Under the pieces are notes generated by a model. It made no database searches. It was not told the origin of the DNA and saw only the letters and a list, made by a program, of their open reading frames with translations. A stretch of 64,000 nucleotides of DNA from Acidimicrobiaceae bacterium. GTDB taxonomy: Bacteria > Actinomycetota > Acidimicrobiia > Acidimicrobiales > Ilumatobacteraceae. A program made the translations under genes and the position numbers. The DNA lies in NCBI GenBank assembly GCA_020637295.1, contig JACJWF010000003.1:248001-312000 (forward strand), read 5' to 3'. Shown here in pieces: positions 25,485-34,147 of the stretch (its first letter is position 1; each line of letters begins with the position of its first letter).

Positions 25485-26249
25485 CTACGGATGCAGCGCC
25501 GGAAAGGCAAGGCATGCGTTCGCCGTGGTGACCTGCGTCATGTCCTCCACCGACGTGCCGCGCAGGGCGGCCAGGTGGGCCACGACGTGCGCGACGAATG
25601 CCGGCTGGTTGGGACGGCCGCGGTGGGGCACGGGGGCGAGGTACGGGCTGTCGGTCTCCGCCAGGATGCGGTCCGCCGGGCAGAGCACTGCGGCCTCCTG
25701 GTTCTCGGTGGCCGTCTTGAACGTGACGATCCCACTGAAGCTGAGGAACGCGCCGAGGTCCAGGCACTGCCGGGCCTCGTCCGGCCCGCCGGTGAAGCAG
25801 TGGAAGATCGTGTGCTCCGGCACGCCCTCGGCGGCGAACACGTCGAACGTGTCCGACCACGCGTCGCGGGTGTGGACCACCAGTGGGAGGTGCCGCTGGT
25901 GGGCGAGTTGGATCTGGGCGGCGAAGGCTGCCCGCTGGGCGTCCCGCGGCGAGTGGTCGTAGTAGTAGTCCAGCCCGGCCTCGCCGACGGCGATGACCTT
26001 GGGGTGGTCGAGGAACGGCACGATGGTGTCGACGCCGAACTTGGCCTCGTGGGGGTGCAGCCCGGCGGTGGCCCAGATGCGGTCGTCGGTCTGGGCGATG
26101 GCGATGGCGGCCCGCGTGGTGGCCTCGTCGCAGCCGACGTTGACCATCGTGCCCACCCCTGCGGCGCGGGCCGCGGCGATGACGTCCGCGACGGGCACGC
26201 CGCGGGTGTCGTAGAGGTGGCAGTGGGTGTCGACCAGCCCGTCGAGCAT
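25485..26249 (-). CDS. tatD: TatD-family metal-dependent DNase
   Basis: The 254-residue TIM-barrel hydrolase has the metal motif VDTHCHLYD at the start. VIAVGEAGLDYYYD, LVVHTRDAWSDTFD, HCFTGGPDEA and ILAETDSPYLAP follow, so all ligands of the family are present. TatD proteins act as 3'-5' exonucleases in repair or as D-aminoacyl-tRNA-type hydrolases. The ATG at 26249 lies seven bases after TAGCCT, giving a leaderless start separate from metG. Confidence 0.94.
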   Translation of the reverse strand: MLDGLVDTHCHLYDTRGVPVADVIAAARAAGVGTMVNVGCDEATTRAAIAIAQTDDRIWATAGLHPHEAKFGVDTIVPFLDHPKVIAVGEAGLDYYYDHSPRDAQRAAFAAQIQLAHQRHLPLVVHTRDAWSDTFDVFAAEGVPEHTIFHCFTGGPDEARQCLDLGAFLSFSGIVTFKTATENQEAAVLCPADRILAETDSPYLAPVPHRGRPNQPAFVAHVVAHLAALRGTSVEDMTQVTTANACLAFPALHP

Positions 26250-26290
26250 GCCGGTCAGGCTACGGGGCGACCCTGCTCTGCCGGCGTCGC

Positions 26291-27790
26291 TCAGCGCCGG
26301 GGGAAGAGGGGGTCGCCCTTGGTGACGGGCTGGCCGGCTGGGTAGCTGCCCCAGGCCGCGGCCACGGGCAGTCGCTGGTCGGTGACCTGGCCGGCCAGGC
26401 CGATGCGCTCCCACACCGCTTGCGCGGAACCGGGGACTGCCGGGGAGGCCAAGATGGCCACGATGCGCAGGGCCTCCAGCGCGTCACCCATCACGGCGTC
26501 CACCGCCGGGCCGGGCTCCGCCTTCCACGGCTCGTTGGCCTCGAGGTAGGCGTTGGTGGCGCGGATGAGCTGCCACGTGGCGTCGAGGGCGCGGTTGGGG
26601 GCGAACTCCGCCCAGGCTGCGGCGGTGGCCTCGTAGGCCGTGGCTGCGGCGGCGGCGAGCGGGGAGTCCGCCCGTGGCGCCGGGCCGATGCCGCCGCACT
26701 TCTTGCCCACCACCGTGGCCACGCGGGCCGCGAGGTTGCCGAGGTTGTTGGCCAGGTCCGAGTTGTAGCGGGCGATCAGGCCCTCGTAGGTGAAGTCGCC
26801 GTCCTGCCCGTACGGCGTCTCGGCCAGCACGTAGTAGCGGAACCCGTCCACGCCGATGTCGTCGATGAGGTCGAGCGGGTTCACCACGTTGCCGCTGGTC
26901 TTGCTCATCTTCTCGCCACCCACCAGCAGCCAGCCGCCGACGGCCCAGCCGGCGGGCGGCTCCAGCCCGGCGCTCATCAGCATCGCCGGCCAGTAGACGC
27001 AGTGGTGGCGGATGATGTCCTTGCCGATCAGGTGGGTGCCCGGCCACCAGGTGTTGAAGCGTTCCTCGTCGCTGCCGTAGCCGATGGCGGTGATGTAGTT
27101 CGACAGGGCGTCGAACCACACGTAGGCGACGTGCTTGGGGTCCCACGGCAGGGGGATGCCCCACTTCAGGCTGGTGCGGCTGACGCTGAAGTCGCGCAAG
27201 CCCCCGCGAATGAGGCCGAGCGCCTCGTTGCCGCGGAACTCGGGCTTGATGGCGCCGGGGTGGGCGTCGTACCACTGCAGGAGCCGGTCCTGAAAACGGC
27301 TGAGGCGGAAGAAGTAGTTCTCCTCCTCGTAGTACTCCACGGGGCGCTTGTGGATGCGGCACAGGTCGCCGGGGTCCAGCTCGTCGTCGGTGTAGTACTC
27401 CTCGCAGGCCACGCAGTACTTGCCCTTGTAGACGTCCAGCTCGATGTCGCCGGCGTCGTAGCAGCGCTGCAGCAGGTCGGCCACGCCGATCTTGTGACGC
27501 TCCTCCGTGGTGCGGATGAAGTCGTCGTTGGTGATGCCCAACCGCTGCCACGCCTGGGCGTAGAGCGGGGCGATCTCGTCGACGAACTCCTGCGGGCTCT
27601 TGCCCGCGGCTTCGGCGTAGTCGGCCACCTTCTGGCCGTGCTCGTCGGTGCCGGTGAGGAAGTGGACGTCGTCGCCCAGCAGGCGGTGCCAGCGGGCGAG
27701 GGCGTCGCCGATGATCGTGGTGTAGGCGTGCCCCAGGTGGGGTTTGGCCGTGACGTAGTAGATGGGGGTGGTGAGGTAGCAGCGGCTCAT
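26291..27790 (-). CDS. metG: Methionyl-tRNA synthetase
   Basis: The 499-residue class I synthetase has the HIGH signature as PHLGHAYTT and the KMSKS signature as GGEKMSKTSGN. A zinc knuckle is formed around CVACEEYY and CRIHKRPVEYYEEENYFF. The anticodon-binding helical domain is at the C terminus (NDL-like NNLGNLAARV, ANEPWK). There is no C-terminal tRNA-binding EMAP domain. It heads the cluster with tatD, the RlpA-like gene, rsmA and ispE. Confidence 0.97.
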   Translation of the reverse strand: MSRCYLTTPIYYVTAKPHLGHAYTTIIGDALARWHRLLGDDVHFLTGTDEHGQKVADYAEAAGKSPQEFVDEIAPLYAQAWQRLGITNDDFIRTTEERHKIGVADLLQRCYDAGDIELDVYKGKYCVACEEYYTDDELDPGDLCRIHKRPVEYYEEENYFFRLSRFQDRLLQWYDAHPGAIKPEFRGNEALGLIRGGLRDFSVSRTSLKWGIPLPWDPKHVAYVWFDALSNYITAIGYGSDEERFNTWWPGTHLIGKDIIRHHCVYWPAMLMSAGLEPPAGWAVGGWLLVGGEKMSKTSGNVVNPLDLIDDIGVDGFRYYVLAETPYGQDGDFTYEGLIARYNSDLANNLGNLAARVATVVGKKCGGIGPAPRADSPLAAAAATAYEATAAAWAEFAPNRALDATWQLIRATNAYLEANEPWKAEPGPAVDAVMGDALEALRIVAILASPAVPGSAQAVWERIGLAGQVTDQRLPVAAAWGSYPAGQPVTKGDPLFPRR

Positions 27791-27948
27791 GGCAGGACCT
27801 TTCGGGGAATGGCGGACAACGACTGGGTCAGCAGCCGGCGCACATTCGGCGAGTGCCAGCGGAGGGCAGGGCCTGGTTCGTCACGCTGGGCAGCCTACGC
27901 CCGCCCGGCTGGCCACCGGCAAGCGCGATTCCGATACCGTCGGCCGCC

Positions 27949-28851
27949 ATGGCAACCCCGATGGTCAGCGAGCGGCGCCGCCTGGGCCCGCACACGACGG
28001 TCCTCGTCGGCAGCGAGCACGGCAAGTACCCGGACGGCAACACGGTGCTGGTGGAGGGCAGCGACGGTCGGCTGGTGGTGGACCCGTCCCTGTCGGCCCG
28101 CAGCGAGGGGCTGGACGTGGACCGGGTGGTGCTCACCCACACCCACGAGGACCATGCTGCCGGCGTGTCCGGTGTGGCCTGGCGGGAGTTGAGCGTCCAC
28201 CAGGCCGACCTGGCCGCACTGCGGTCGATGGACGACCTGATGCTGCTGTACGGCATCCCCGAGGCGCAGTGGCCGGAGATGTCCGCCATGCTGAGCGAGC
28301 GGTTCTTCTTCGACGGCTGGCCGCAGGCCACGGGGCTGGTGGACGGTGACGTGATCGACCTCGGCGGCGTCACCGTGTGGCTGATCCACGCGCCGGGCCA
28401 CACCAGCGGCCACAGCGTCTACCTCGTGGAGCCGGACGGCGTGCTCGTGCTCGGCGACATCGACCTCACCGGCTTCGGCCCCTACTACGGCGACGCCTCC
28501 AGCAGCCTGGAGGACTTCGAAACCACGCTGACGAAGGTGCGCGAGATCGAGGCCGCCCACTACGTGACGTTCCACCACAAGGGTGTGGTCGAGGGGCACG
28601 CCGCGTTCGCCGCAGCCGTGGACAGCTACGCCACCGCGATCCGGCGGCGCACCGACGACCTGCTGGCGCTGCTGGCCGGCGGGCCGCAGACGTTCGACCA
28701 ACTGCTGGCCACCGGCATCGTCTACCGGGCGGGCACCCGGCCGCCGCTGTTCGGCGAGTCGGTGGAGCGGCACTCGATCGAGCGCCATCTCGCCCGCCTC
28801 GTGGCCGATGGGACCGTGGCCACCGACGGCCAGCAGTATTGGCGCCGATGA
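27949..28851 (+). CDS. Metallo-beta-lactamase-fold hydrolase
   Basis: The 300-residue protein has the zinc motif LTHTHEDHAAGV at residue about 60. The downstream ligands are in HAPGHTSGHSVYL and LGDIDLTGFGPYYGD, and a third in VTFHHKGVVEG. A C-terminal winged-helix-like region (SIERHLARLVADGTV) fits LACTB2/glyoxalase-II-like enzymes. The substrate is unknown. The ATG at 27949 lies eight bases after TACCGT. Its stop overlaps the start of a thioesterase gene by four bases, so the pair may act on the same acyl thioester pool. Confidence 0.88.
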   Translation: MATPMVSERRRLGPHTTVLVGSEHGKYPDGNTVLVEGSDGRLVVDPSLSARSEGLDVDRVVLTHTHEDHAAGVSGVAWRELSVHQADLAALRSMDDLMLLYGIPEAQWPEMSAMLSERFFFDGWPQATGLVDGDVIDLGGVTVWLIHAPGHTSGHSVYLVEPDGVLVLGDIDLTGFGPYYGDASSSLEDFETTLTKVREIEAAHYVTFHHKGVVEGHAAFAAAVDSYATAIRRRTDDLLALLAGGPQTFDQLLATGIVYRAGTRPPLFGESVERHSIERHLARLVADGTVATDGQQYWRR

Positions 28852-29639
28852 GCGAGTTCGACGACGCCACCCAGGTGGACCCCGACGGGTCGACGGCCAT
28901 CCACGACGGGTGGGACATCAACGGCAACGCCAACGGCGGCTACCTGATGGCGCTGGCCGCCCGCGGGCTGCTCGCCGTCGCCGGCCGGGCCGACCCGATC
29001 TCGGTGACCGCCCACTACCTCTCGCCCGGCAAGCCCGGCCCTGCGCAGGTGGACGCCGAGGTGGTGAAGGCCGGCCGCCGGTTCACGACGGTCAGCGGGC
29101 GGCTGACCAGCGGCGGGAAGCCCGTGCTGCAACTGGTCGGTGCGTTCGGCGACCTCGCCGCGGTACCGCCGGCCTACGAGCACATCGACGTCGACCCGCC
29201 GGACCTGCCGCCGTTCGAGGAGTGCACGCCGCGCAGCCGCAACCAGGGGGCCGTCGAGGTGACGATGATGGACCGGCTGGACGTGCGCATCCACCCCGGC
29301 CACAGCGGCTGGGTGCACGGCGACCGCAACGGGGTGCCGGAGATGACCGGCTGGTTCGCGTTCCGTGACGGTCGCCCGATCGACACGCTGGCCCTGCTGA
29401 TGGTCTGCGACGCGTTCCCGCCGGCGGTGTTCCACCTGGACATGCCGCCCGGCTGGGTGCCGACGGTGGAGTACACGGTGCACGTCCGCGGCATCCCCGC
29501 GCCTGGCCCGGTGAAGTGCGTGTTCCGCAGCCAGTTCGTGCAGGGCGGGTTCCTCAACGAGGACGGCGAAGTGTGGGACTCCACCGGCCGCCTCGTCGCC
29601 CAGTCCCGCCAACTCGGGCTGACCCCGCTCACGTCGTAA
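28848..29639 (+). CDS. Acyl-CoA thioesterase, TesB-like double hotdog
   Basis: The 263-residue protein shows NGNANGGYLMALAARGLL and SVTAHYLSPGKPGPAQVDAE in the first hotdog. MTGWFAFRDGRPIDTLALL and VEYTVHVRGIPAPGPVKCVF lie in the second, the pattern of actinobacterial thioesterase family proteins. It should hydrolyse acyl-CoA in the cytoplasm. Coupled by an ATGA overlap to the upstream metallo-beta-lactamase-fold gene. Confidence 0.85.
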   Translation: MSEFDDATQVDPDGSTAIHDGWDINGNANGGYLMALAARGLLAVAGRADPISVTAHYLSPGKPGPAQVDAEVVKAGRRFTTVSGRLTSGGKPVLQLVGAFGDLAAVPPAYEHIDVDPPDLPPFEECTPRSRNQGAVEVTMMDRLDVRIHPGHSGWVHGDRNGVPEMTGWFAFRDGRPIDTLALLMVCDAFPPAVFHLDMPPGWVPTVEYTVHVRGIPAPGPVKCVFRSQFVQGGFLNEDGEVWDSTGRLVAQSRQLGLTPLTS

Positions 29640-29646
29640 GGCCGGA

Positions 29647-30105
29647 TCAGACGCTGGCCCAGCCGACCGGGTGTACCGATGCGACCCACAATGCTCCGGG
29701 AGCGAGGTCGGTTACCCCGGATCGGCGGCAGGCTTCGACCGTTGCCTCGTAGGTCGGCTGAAGCTGAGGAAGCTCGAGTTCGGCCTGGTCCATGCCTCCA
29801 CCGCCGAAGTCATATGTCTCGCCGTCGATCACCTCCGAGCCATCCGGCAGCACCACCCGATTGGGGTCGCGGGCCAACTCCGCCCCGCGACTGAAGGCGA
29901 GCAGAAGAGCGTCGCCATCGGCGAGCGGTGTGTACGCACACCCTGTCTCTGTGATGATCACGGGCCTGCTTGCGATCGCCGCATCCAGACCCCCTTCGTA
30001 CGGCAGAACGAACAGGCCGTCCTTGGTTGCGTCGTCGCTGGAGTCGCACGCGACCACTCCGGCGACGAGAGCGAGCACGCCGATCGCGCGACCCCACCGG
30101 CTCAT
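29647..30105 (-). CDS. Tandem lipoprotein paralogue 1
   Basis: The 152-residue lipoprotein has the lipobox VAGVVAC after WGRAIGVLAL. No known domain is recognised. The conserved core is DATKDGLFVLPYEGG at the mature start, LPDGSEVIDGETYDFGGGG, then TYEATVEACRRSGVTDLAPG. GAGGAG precedes the ATG at 30105. It is one of three tandem paralogues. Head and tail are close to copy 2 while the middle (residues about 38-85) differs strongly. Function unknown. Confidence 0.82.
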   Translation of the reverse strand: MSRWGRAIGVLALVAGVVACDSSDDATKDGLFVLPYEGGLDAAIASRPVIITETGCAYTPLADGDALLLAFSRGAELARDPNRVVLPDGSEVIDGETYDFGGGGMDQAELELPQLQPTYEATVEACRRSGVTDLAPGALWVASVHPVGWASV

Positions 30106-30214
30106 GCGTCTGCTCCTCGATCGTGCATCGATGTCGCGGTACCCGCATCCCGGCACCCGGCAGTAGCGACACCGAGCGGAGCGCCATTGCATCGCATCAA
30201 GCCTCCAGGGTGCC
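30101..30214. repeat. Duplicated upstream segment, copy A (copy B at 30651-30764)
   Basis: The 114 bases spanning the start region of lipoprotein 1 back to the end of lipoprotein 2 recur at 30651-30764 with six differences. The repeat is better conserved than the coding centres, so it marks the boundaries of a 550-bp duplication unit. It contains the ribosome site and probably the promoter of each copy. Confidence 0.88.
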
Positions 30215-30655
30215 GACGGGATACACCGAATCGACCACGATTGCTCCGGGTGCGAAGTCGGTGACCCCGGATCGGCGGCAGGCCTCGACTGTTGCCTCGT
30301 ACACGGGTCGCACCTGGGGCAAGGCCAGTTCGGATTCGTCTGCGCCTCCACCACCGAAGTCGTACGTTTCGCCGTCGACCACCTCGGAGCCGTCGGGCAA
30401 CACCACTCGAGTCGGGTCGTGTGCGAGCGTCGATCCAGGCTGGAAGGCGAGCAGGATGACGTCGCCGTCGCCTGACGGCGTGTGCACACAACCCTTCTCC
30501 GTCACGGTCACGGCGGTGTTCGAGAAGGCCCGGTCCATATGAGACTCGTAGGGCAGGACGAACAGGTCATCCTTGGTTGCGTCGTCGCCGGAGTCGCAGG
30601 CGACTGTGACGGCGAGCAGTGCGAGCAGGCCGATCGCACGACCCCACTGGCTCAT
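30197..30655 (-). CDS. Tandem lipoprotein paralogue 2
   Basis: This copy is the same length (152 residues) as copy 1. It shares MS-WGRAIG, lipobox LAVTVAC, DATKD-LFVLPYE, LPDGSEVVDGETYDFGGGG and EATVEACRRSGVTD. The start-to-start distance to copy 1 is 550 bases, and the DNA upstream of the two ATGs is about 95% identical over 114 bases. This indicates a recent tandem duplication. Function unknown; a surface or secreted antigen-like role is only a guess. Confidence 0.82.
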   Translation of the reverse strand: MSQWGRAIGLLALLAVTVACDSGDDATKDDLFVLPYESHMDRAFSNTAVTVTEKGCVHTPSGDGDVILLAFQPGSTLAHDPTRVVLPDGSEVVDGETYDFGGGGADESELALPQVRPVYEATVEACRRSGVTDFAPGAIVVDSVYPVGTLEA

Positions 30656-30746
30656 AGGTCTGCTCCTCGATCGTGCACCGATGTCGTGGTACCCGCATCC
30701 CGGCACCCGGCAGTCTCGACACCGAGCGGAGCGCCATTGCATCGCA

Positions 30747-31244
30747 TCAAGCCTCCAGGGTGCCGGGTGCGTGAACCGATGCGACCGCGAACGCTGCGGG
30801 CCAGATGTCGGTGACGCCGGATTGGTGGCAGGCTTCGAGCGCTGTTTCCCATGTCGGCCGAATCTCGGGGAGGGCGAGTTCTGAGGCGTTGATGCCACCG
30901 CCGCCGAAGTCGTAGGTTTCGCCATCAACCACTTCGGAGCCGTCGGGGAGGATCACACGTCTCGGGCTGTTCGCCAGTGCAGAGCCCGGATCGAACGCCA
31001 GCAAGAAGGCCCTGCCGTCGTGCGCCTGGGTATACACGCACCCTGTGTCCGTGACGGTCACGCGGCTGTTCGAGCGTGCTGCATCAAGGCCCGGTGCCCA
31101 TGGGAGGACGAGCAAGGTTGCTCCGGCGGGGTCGATGTTGGTTGAAGGTGTCACCTCTCGCTCGGCGTCATGCTGGGTGGAGCCGCAGGCGGCGAGTATC
31201 GAGAGAAGCGCGACCGCCCCGATGAAGCACACCTTGTGGTTCAT
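30747..31244 (-). CDS. Tandem lipoprotein paralogue 3
   Basis: The 165-residue member has lipobox LSILAAC and is the most divergent. It has an extra segment after the Cys (STQHDAEREVTPSTNIDPAG) but retains LLVLPWAPGLDAA, DTGCVYT, LPDGSEVVDGETYDFGGGG and the C-terminal VHAPGTLEA. It is probably the oldest copy and the first gene of the triplet in transcription order. Starts at ATG 31244. About 220 bp upstream contain no supported gene. Confidence 0.8.
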   Translation of the reverse strand: MNHKVCFIGAVALLSILAACGSTQHDAEREVTPSTNIDPAGATLLVLPWAPGLDAARSNSRVTVTDTGCVYTQAHDGRAFLLAFDPGSALANSPRRVILPDGSEVVDGETYDFGGGGINASELALPEIRPTWETALEACHQSGVTDIWPAAFAVASVHAPGTLEA

Positions 31245-31465
31245 GCGTCGACCACCAGCTCGCTCGGAGCGGTTCGACGCGCCGACTCGGGGACCACCGG
31301 CCCGAGTGCGAGGCGGAGGAGACTGACCATACGAGGCAAATATGAATGAACCGTACGCTTACGGCGTCGCCCGGTCAACGGTCAGAGTGCACTCACCGTG
31401 TCCGACACGCAATGGTGGTGATCTCCGCCGACGGCGAAGTCACCGGCCGGAGCGGCCGGGGGCGG

Positions 31466-31768
31466 CTACTCCCAGCCGATGTCGAGGTCGAGGTCGAAGA
31501 CGACGACCTCTGTGGAGCCGACGAGCATGTACAGGGCGATCCGGTCGACCAGCACCCCAGACGTGATGCTGATGCGCACCGACGAACGCTCGGTCATCAA
31601 CGTTGCATCAAGTGCGTCCGCCGCCAGTCGATCACGGATCGACGGGAGCTCGAAGACGAGAAAGTCGGTCGCCGATGGGGTGCCGTCGGCCGAGCGTTCC
31701 TCAGGCAGAAGTTCGTCGAGCCGATCGAAGAACTCCTCGGTGAAGCGGACTCGGCGCTCAATCGCCAC
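31466..31768 (-). CDS. Small protein, toxin-like partner (RelE/ParE-like shape, uncertain)
   Basis: The 100-residue protein begins RRVRFTEEFFDRLDELLPEE and ends in beta-strand-like text, VDRIALYMLVGSTEVVVFDL. The arrangement RVRFT, helix, then strands with a small-domain size resembles RelE/ParE-type toxins, but no catalytic set is obvious. It overlaps the 58-residue upstream gene by 11 bases, as in many type II modules. The toxin assignment is inference from size, overlap and fold pattern. Confidence 0.5.
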   Translation of the reverse strand: MAIERRVRFTEEFFDRLDELLPEERSADGTPSATDFLVFELPSIRDRLAADALDATLMTERSSVRISITSGVLVDRIALYMLVGSTEVVVFDLDLDIGWE

Positions 31769-31934
31769 GATCGAACCGTTGTGCCAGCTCCACGGCCCGC
31801 GCGCGGACCTTGGAGCGGAACGGTTCGGGGACTTCGTCCCAAGAGCGGCAGATCGACGCGTTCACTGCCTCGGCGCGCTCGTTCGGCGTCATGCGGTCCA
31901 TGTCCGCTGCGCTGATGAACTTGCGCTCCTCCAT
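31758..31934 (-). CDS. Small protein, antitoxin-like partner
   Basis: The 58-residue protein contains FISAADMDRMTPNERAEAVN and SWDEVPEPFRSKVRARAVEL and is mostly helical. Its ATG at 31934 lies exactly seven bases after TAGGTT, a leaderless start, which supports it as a real gene despite its size. It overlaps the downstream 100-residue gene by 11 bases. Short N-terminal-helix proteins of this type often precede RelE-like toxins. Antitoxin function is inferred from context. Confidence 0.55.
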   Translation of the reverse strand: MEERKFISAADMDRMTPNERAEAVNASICRSWDEVPEPFRSKVRARAVELAQRFDRGD

Positions 31935-32031
31935 GAACCGAAACCTATCGCAGCAAGCCCCCGTCGCACCCCGATCCGGCGGGCAGATCGGTGCGGAGCT
32001 GGAGTTCGGCGACTGCCCCGACGACTGACCG

Positions 32032-32946
32032 TCACCGCCAGCGGCGGCGGCCGACGGTGCGTGCCCAGCGGACGCCACCGGCGAACCCGCCCGCAGCCAG
32101 GCCGGCGGCGCCGACCGCCTGCGTGGTGCGGTGGATGACCGCCTTCGTGCGCTTGGAGAAGACCACCACCGGCCAGCCGAGCTTGTTGGCCACCCGTTCC
32201 AGCTTCGGGTCCGGGTTCACCGCCACCGGGTGGCCCACGGCCTCCATCATCGGCAGGTCGCTGGCCGAGTCGCTGTACGCCCAGCACTGGTCGAGGTCCA
32301 GCCCCTCCCACCGGGCCAGTTCCTGCATGGCCTCCACCTTGCCGGGGCCGTAGCAGAACGGGCCGTCGAGCTCGCCGGTGTACACGCCGTCGACGATCTT
32401 GCTGCGGGTGCCGATGCCGCCGGTCATGCCCATCGCCTTGGCGAGCGGCTCCACCAACTCCACCGGCGAGGCAGAGATGATGAACGTCGCCCTGCCGGCA
32501 TGGCGGTGCTGCTCCACCAGGCGGCGGCTCTCCGGCCTCACCTTGGCCAGCAGCTTGGGCACGATGTCGGCGTTCAGGGCGATCAGGTCGTCCACCCGCA
32601 CCCCGGCGACGGCGCCGAGGATGCGGTCCCGCACCCCGTGCGACGTCGCGTCGCTGGCCCCGGACATGCGGAAGCGCAGGGCGCTGCCGGCGTCGCGGGC
32701 CATGCGTGGCGTGGTGACCAGTTGCGCCCGCCACGCGGCGATCCCCAGCACGAACGCGCTGGAGCCGCTGATCAGCGTGCGGTCGAGGTCGAAGAACGCC
32801 GCGCTGGGGCCGGTGCTGTAGACCGGCCGGTGCTCCTCGGGCGAGGCGGCCTCGGCGGCGGCCGCCGCGGGCGCGTCCTGCCCGGTGTCGTCCGTGTCGA
32901 CGGTGTCGGACGTGTCGGTCGTTTCGGTGGCGTCGGTCTGGTCCAT
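32032..32946 (-). CDS. HAD-IB family phosphatase (SerB-like)
   Basis: The 304-residue protein has a disordered Asp/Thr/Ala-rich N terminus (residues 1-45) and then the HAD motif AAFFDLDRTLISGSS with both catalytic Asp. Motif II is ATFIISASPVELV, and motif IV is CWAYSDSASDLPMMEAVGHP. A C-terminal hydrophobic helix and basic end (TVGRRRWR) suggest membrane association, as in HAD-IB hydrolases linked to acyltransferases. The substrate is unknown. It lies three bases downstream of rsmI on the same strand. Confidence 0.88.
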   Translation of the reverse strand: MDQTDATETTDTSDTVDTDDTGQDAPAAAAAEAASPEEHRPVYSTGPSAAFFDLDRTLISGSSAFVLGIAAWRAQLVTTPRMARDAGSALRFRMSGASDATSHGVRDRILGAVAGVRVDDLIALNADIVPKLLAKVRPESRRLVEQHRHAGRATFIISASPVELVEPLAKAMGMTGGIGTRSKIVDGVYTGELDGPFCYGPGKVEAMQELARWEGLDLDQCWAYSDSASDLPMMEAVGHPVAVNPDPKLERVANKLGWPVVVFSKRTKAVIHRTTQAVGAAGLAAGGFAGGVRWARTVGRRRWR

Positions 32947-32949
32947 GGC

Positions 32950-33792
32950 TCAGCTGCCGGGGCGGGGGAGGGTGAGCGCCAGGTCGTAGACCCGCCGCTT
33001 CGCCGCGCCGGTGGCAGCCATCACCGTAGCGATGGCGCCGCGCCGGTCGGCGCCGCCCTCCAGTGCCATGCGTAACGCGGCCAGGATGGCCTCGTCGTCC
33101 GCCGGCCCCTCCGCAGGGGCGCCCTCGAGCACCAGTACGTATTCACCGCGCGGTGGCTGCTCGTCGAGGTGCGCCGCGGCCTCGCCGAGCGTGCCCCGCC
33201 ACACCTCCTCGTACACCTTGGTCAGCTCGCGGGCCATCGCCACCCGCCGGTCGCCACCGCATGCGGCGCCGAGGTCGGCAACGGTGCGGGCCACCCGGTG
33301 CGGCGCCTCGTAGAGCACGACGGTCCGTCGCTCGGACGCCACCTCCGCCAGCCGGTCCGCACGGTCGCGGCCGCTGCGCGGCAGGAAGCCCTCGAACACG
33401 AAGCGGGTGGTGTCGAAGCCGGAGAGCACCAGCGCCATCACCAGCGCGGCCGGGCCGGGCACGGCGGTCACCGGGTACCCGGCGGCGATCGCCGCCTGCA
33501 CCAGGCGGGCGCCGGGGTCGCTGATGCCCGGCGTGCCGGCGTCGGTGACCACGGCGACGTCACGGCCGCCCGCCAGGACCCCGAGCACGTCGTCCGTCCG
33601 GGTGGCCTCGGTGTGCTCGTTGGCCACAGCCAGGCGAACCCCGGAGACCCCGGCGTGGGACAGCAACTTGCCCGTGTGGCGGGTGTCCTCGCAGCAGATC
33701 AGGGCGCAGCCCTTCAACACCTCCACGGCACGGGGTGACAGGTCGCCGAGGTTGCCGATCGGGGTGCTCACCAGCACCAGCCGACCGGTCAC
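32950..33792 (-). CDS. rsmI: 16S rRNA 2'-O-ribose C1402 methyltransferase RsmI
   Basis: The 280-residue tetrapyrrole-methylase-fold enzyme methylates C1402 in the decoding centre. It shows LVLVSTPIGNLGDLSPRAVE at the start, then CCEDTRHTGKLL, VTDAGTPGISDPGARLV and AVPGPAALVMALVLSGF. It starts at GTG 33792, overlapping the DUF192 gene stop by four bases (GTGA). In other actinobacteria rsmI is beside metG; here it lies about 5 kb away with unrelated genes between. Confidence 0.95.
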   Translation of the reverse strand: MTGRLVLVSTPIGNLGDLSPRAVEVLKGCALICCEDTRHTGKLLSHAGVSGVRLAVANEHTEATRTDDVLGVLAGGRDVAVVTDAGTPGISDPGARLVQAAIAAGYPVTAVPGPAALVMALVLSGFDTTRFVFEGFLPRSGRDRADRLAEVASERRTVVLYEAPHRVARTVADLGAACGGDRRVAMARELTKVYEEVWRGTLGEAAAHLDEQPPRGEYVLVLEGAPAEGPADDEAILAALRMALEGGADRRGAIATVMAATGAAKRRVYDLALTLPRPGS

Positions 33793-34130
33793 TCGCGCAA
33801 CTCCACCACGTCGCCGACCTTCAGCCCCCAGCGGTGGAACGCGCCGGCCTCGGCCTCCACTACCGAATGGGCGTGACGCACCGGTGCCCCCAGGCGGTGG
33901 GGGCGCATCTGGGTGGTCTTCAACACCGTGCCGGCGGCGTCCAGATAGGCCACATCGATGGCGAACCGCATGCCGAAGGTGTGCACCCAGCGGCATGGTT
34001 CGATGACCAGTGCCCCTTCCAGCCCGTCGCGGCCCAGCAGGCCCTTGGCCCGGCCACGGCGGCCGTGCGCCCGCTCGGCGCCGGCCAGCACGTGCCCGTC
34101 GGTCACCAGCCAGCACTCGTCCGTGGACAT
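33789..34130 (-). CDS. DUF192 family protein
   Basis: The 113-residue protein has the DUF192 pattern GRAKGLLGRDGLEGALVIEP, then WVHTFGMRFAIDVAYLD and a C-terminal LKVGDVVELRE. The family is widespread and its function is unknown. The ATG at 34130 lies six bases after TATCCT, a leaderless start. The long open frame upstream is antisense to trmB and belongs to no real protein. It is coupled to rsmI by a GTGA overlap. Confidence 0.88.
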   Translation of the reverse strand: MSTDECWLVTDGHVLAGAERAHGRRGRAKGLLGRDGLEGALVIEPCRWVHTFGMRFAIDVAYLDAAGTVLKTTQMRPHRLGAPVRHAHSVVEAEAGAFHRWGLKVGDVVELRE

Positions 34131-34147
34131 GACGTCAGGATACGTGG

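Noticed and set aside
30101..30764. Integron cassette array with attC sites between the lipoprotein genes
   Set aside because: The repeated intergenic segments lack the RYYYAAC/GTTRRRY ends and there is no integron integrase. A simple 550-bp tandem duplication explains them.
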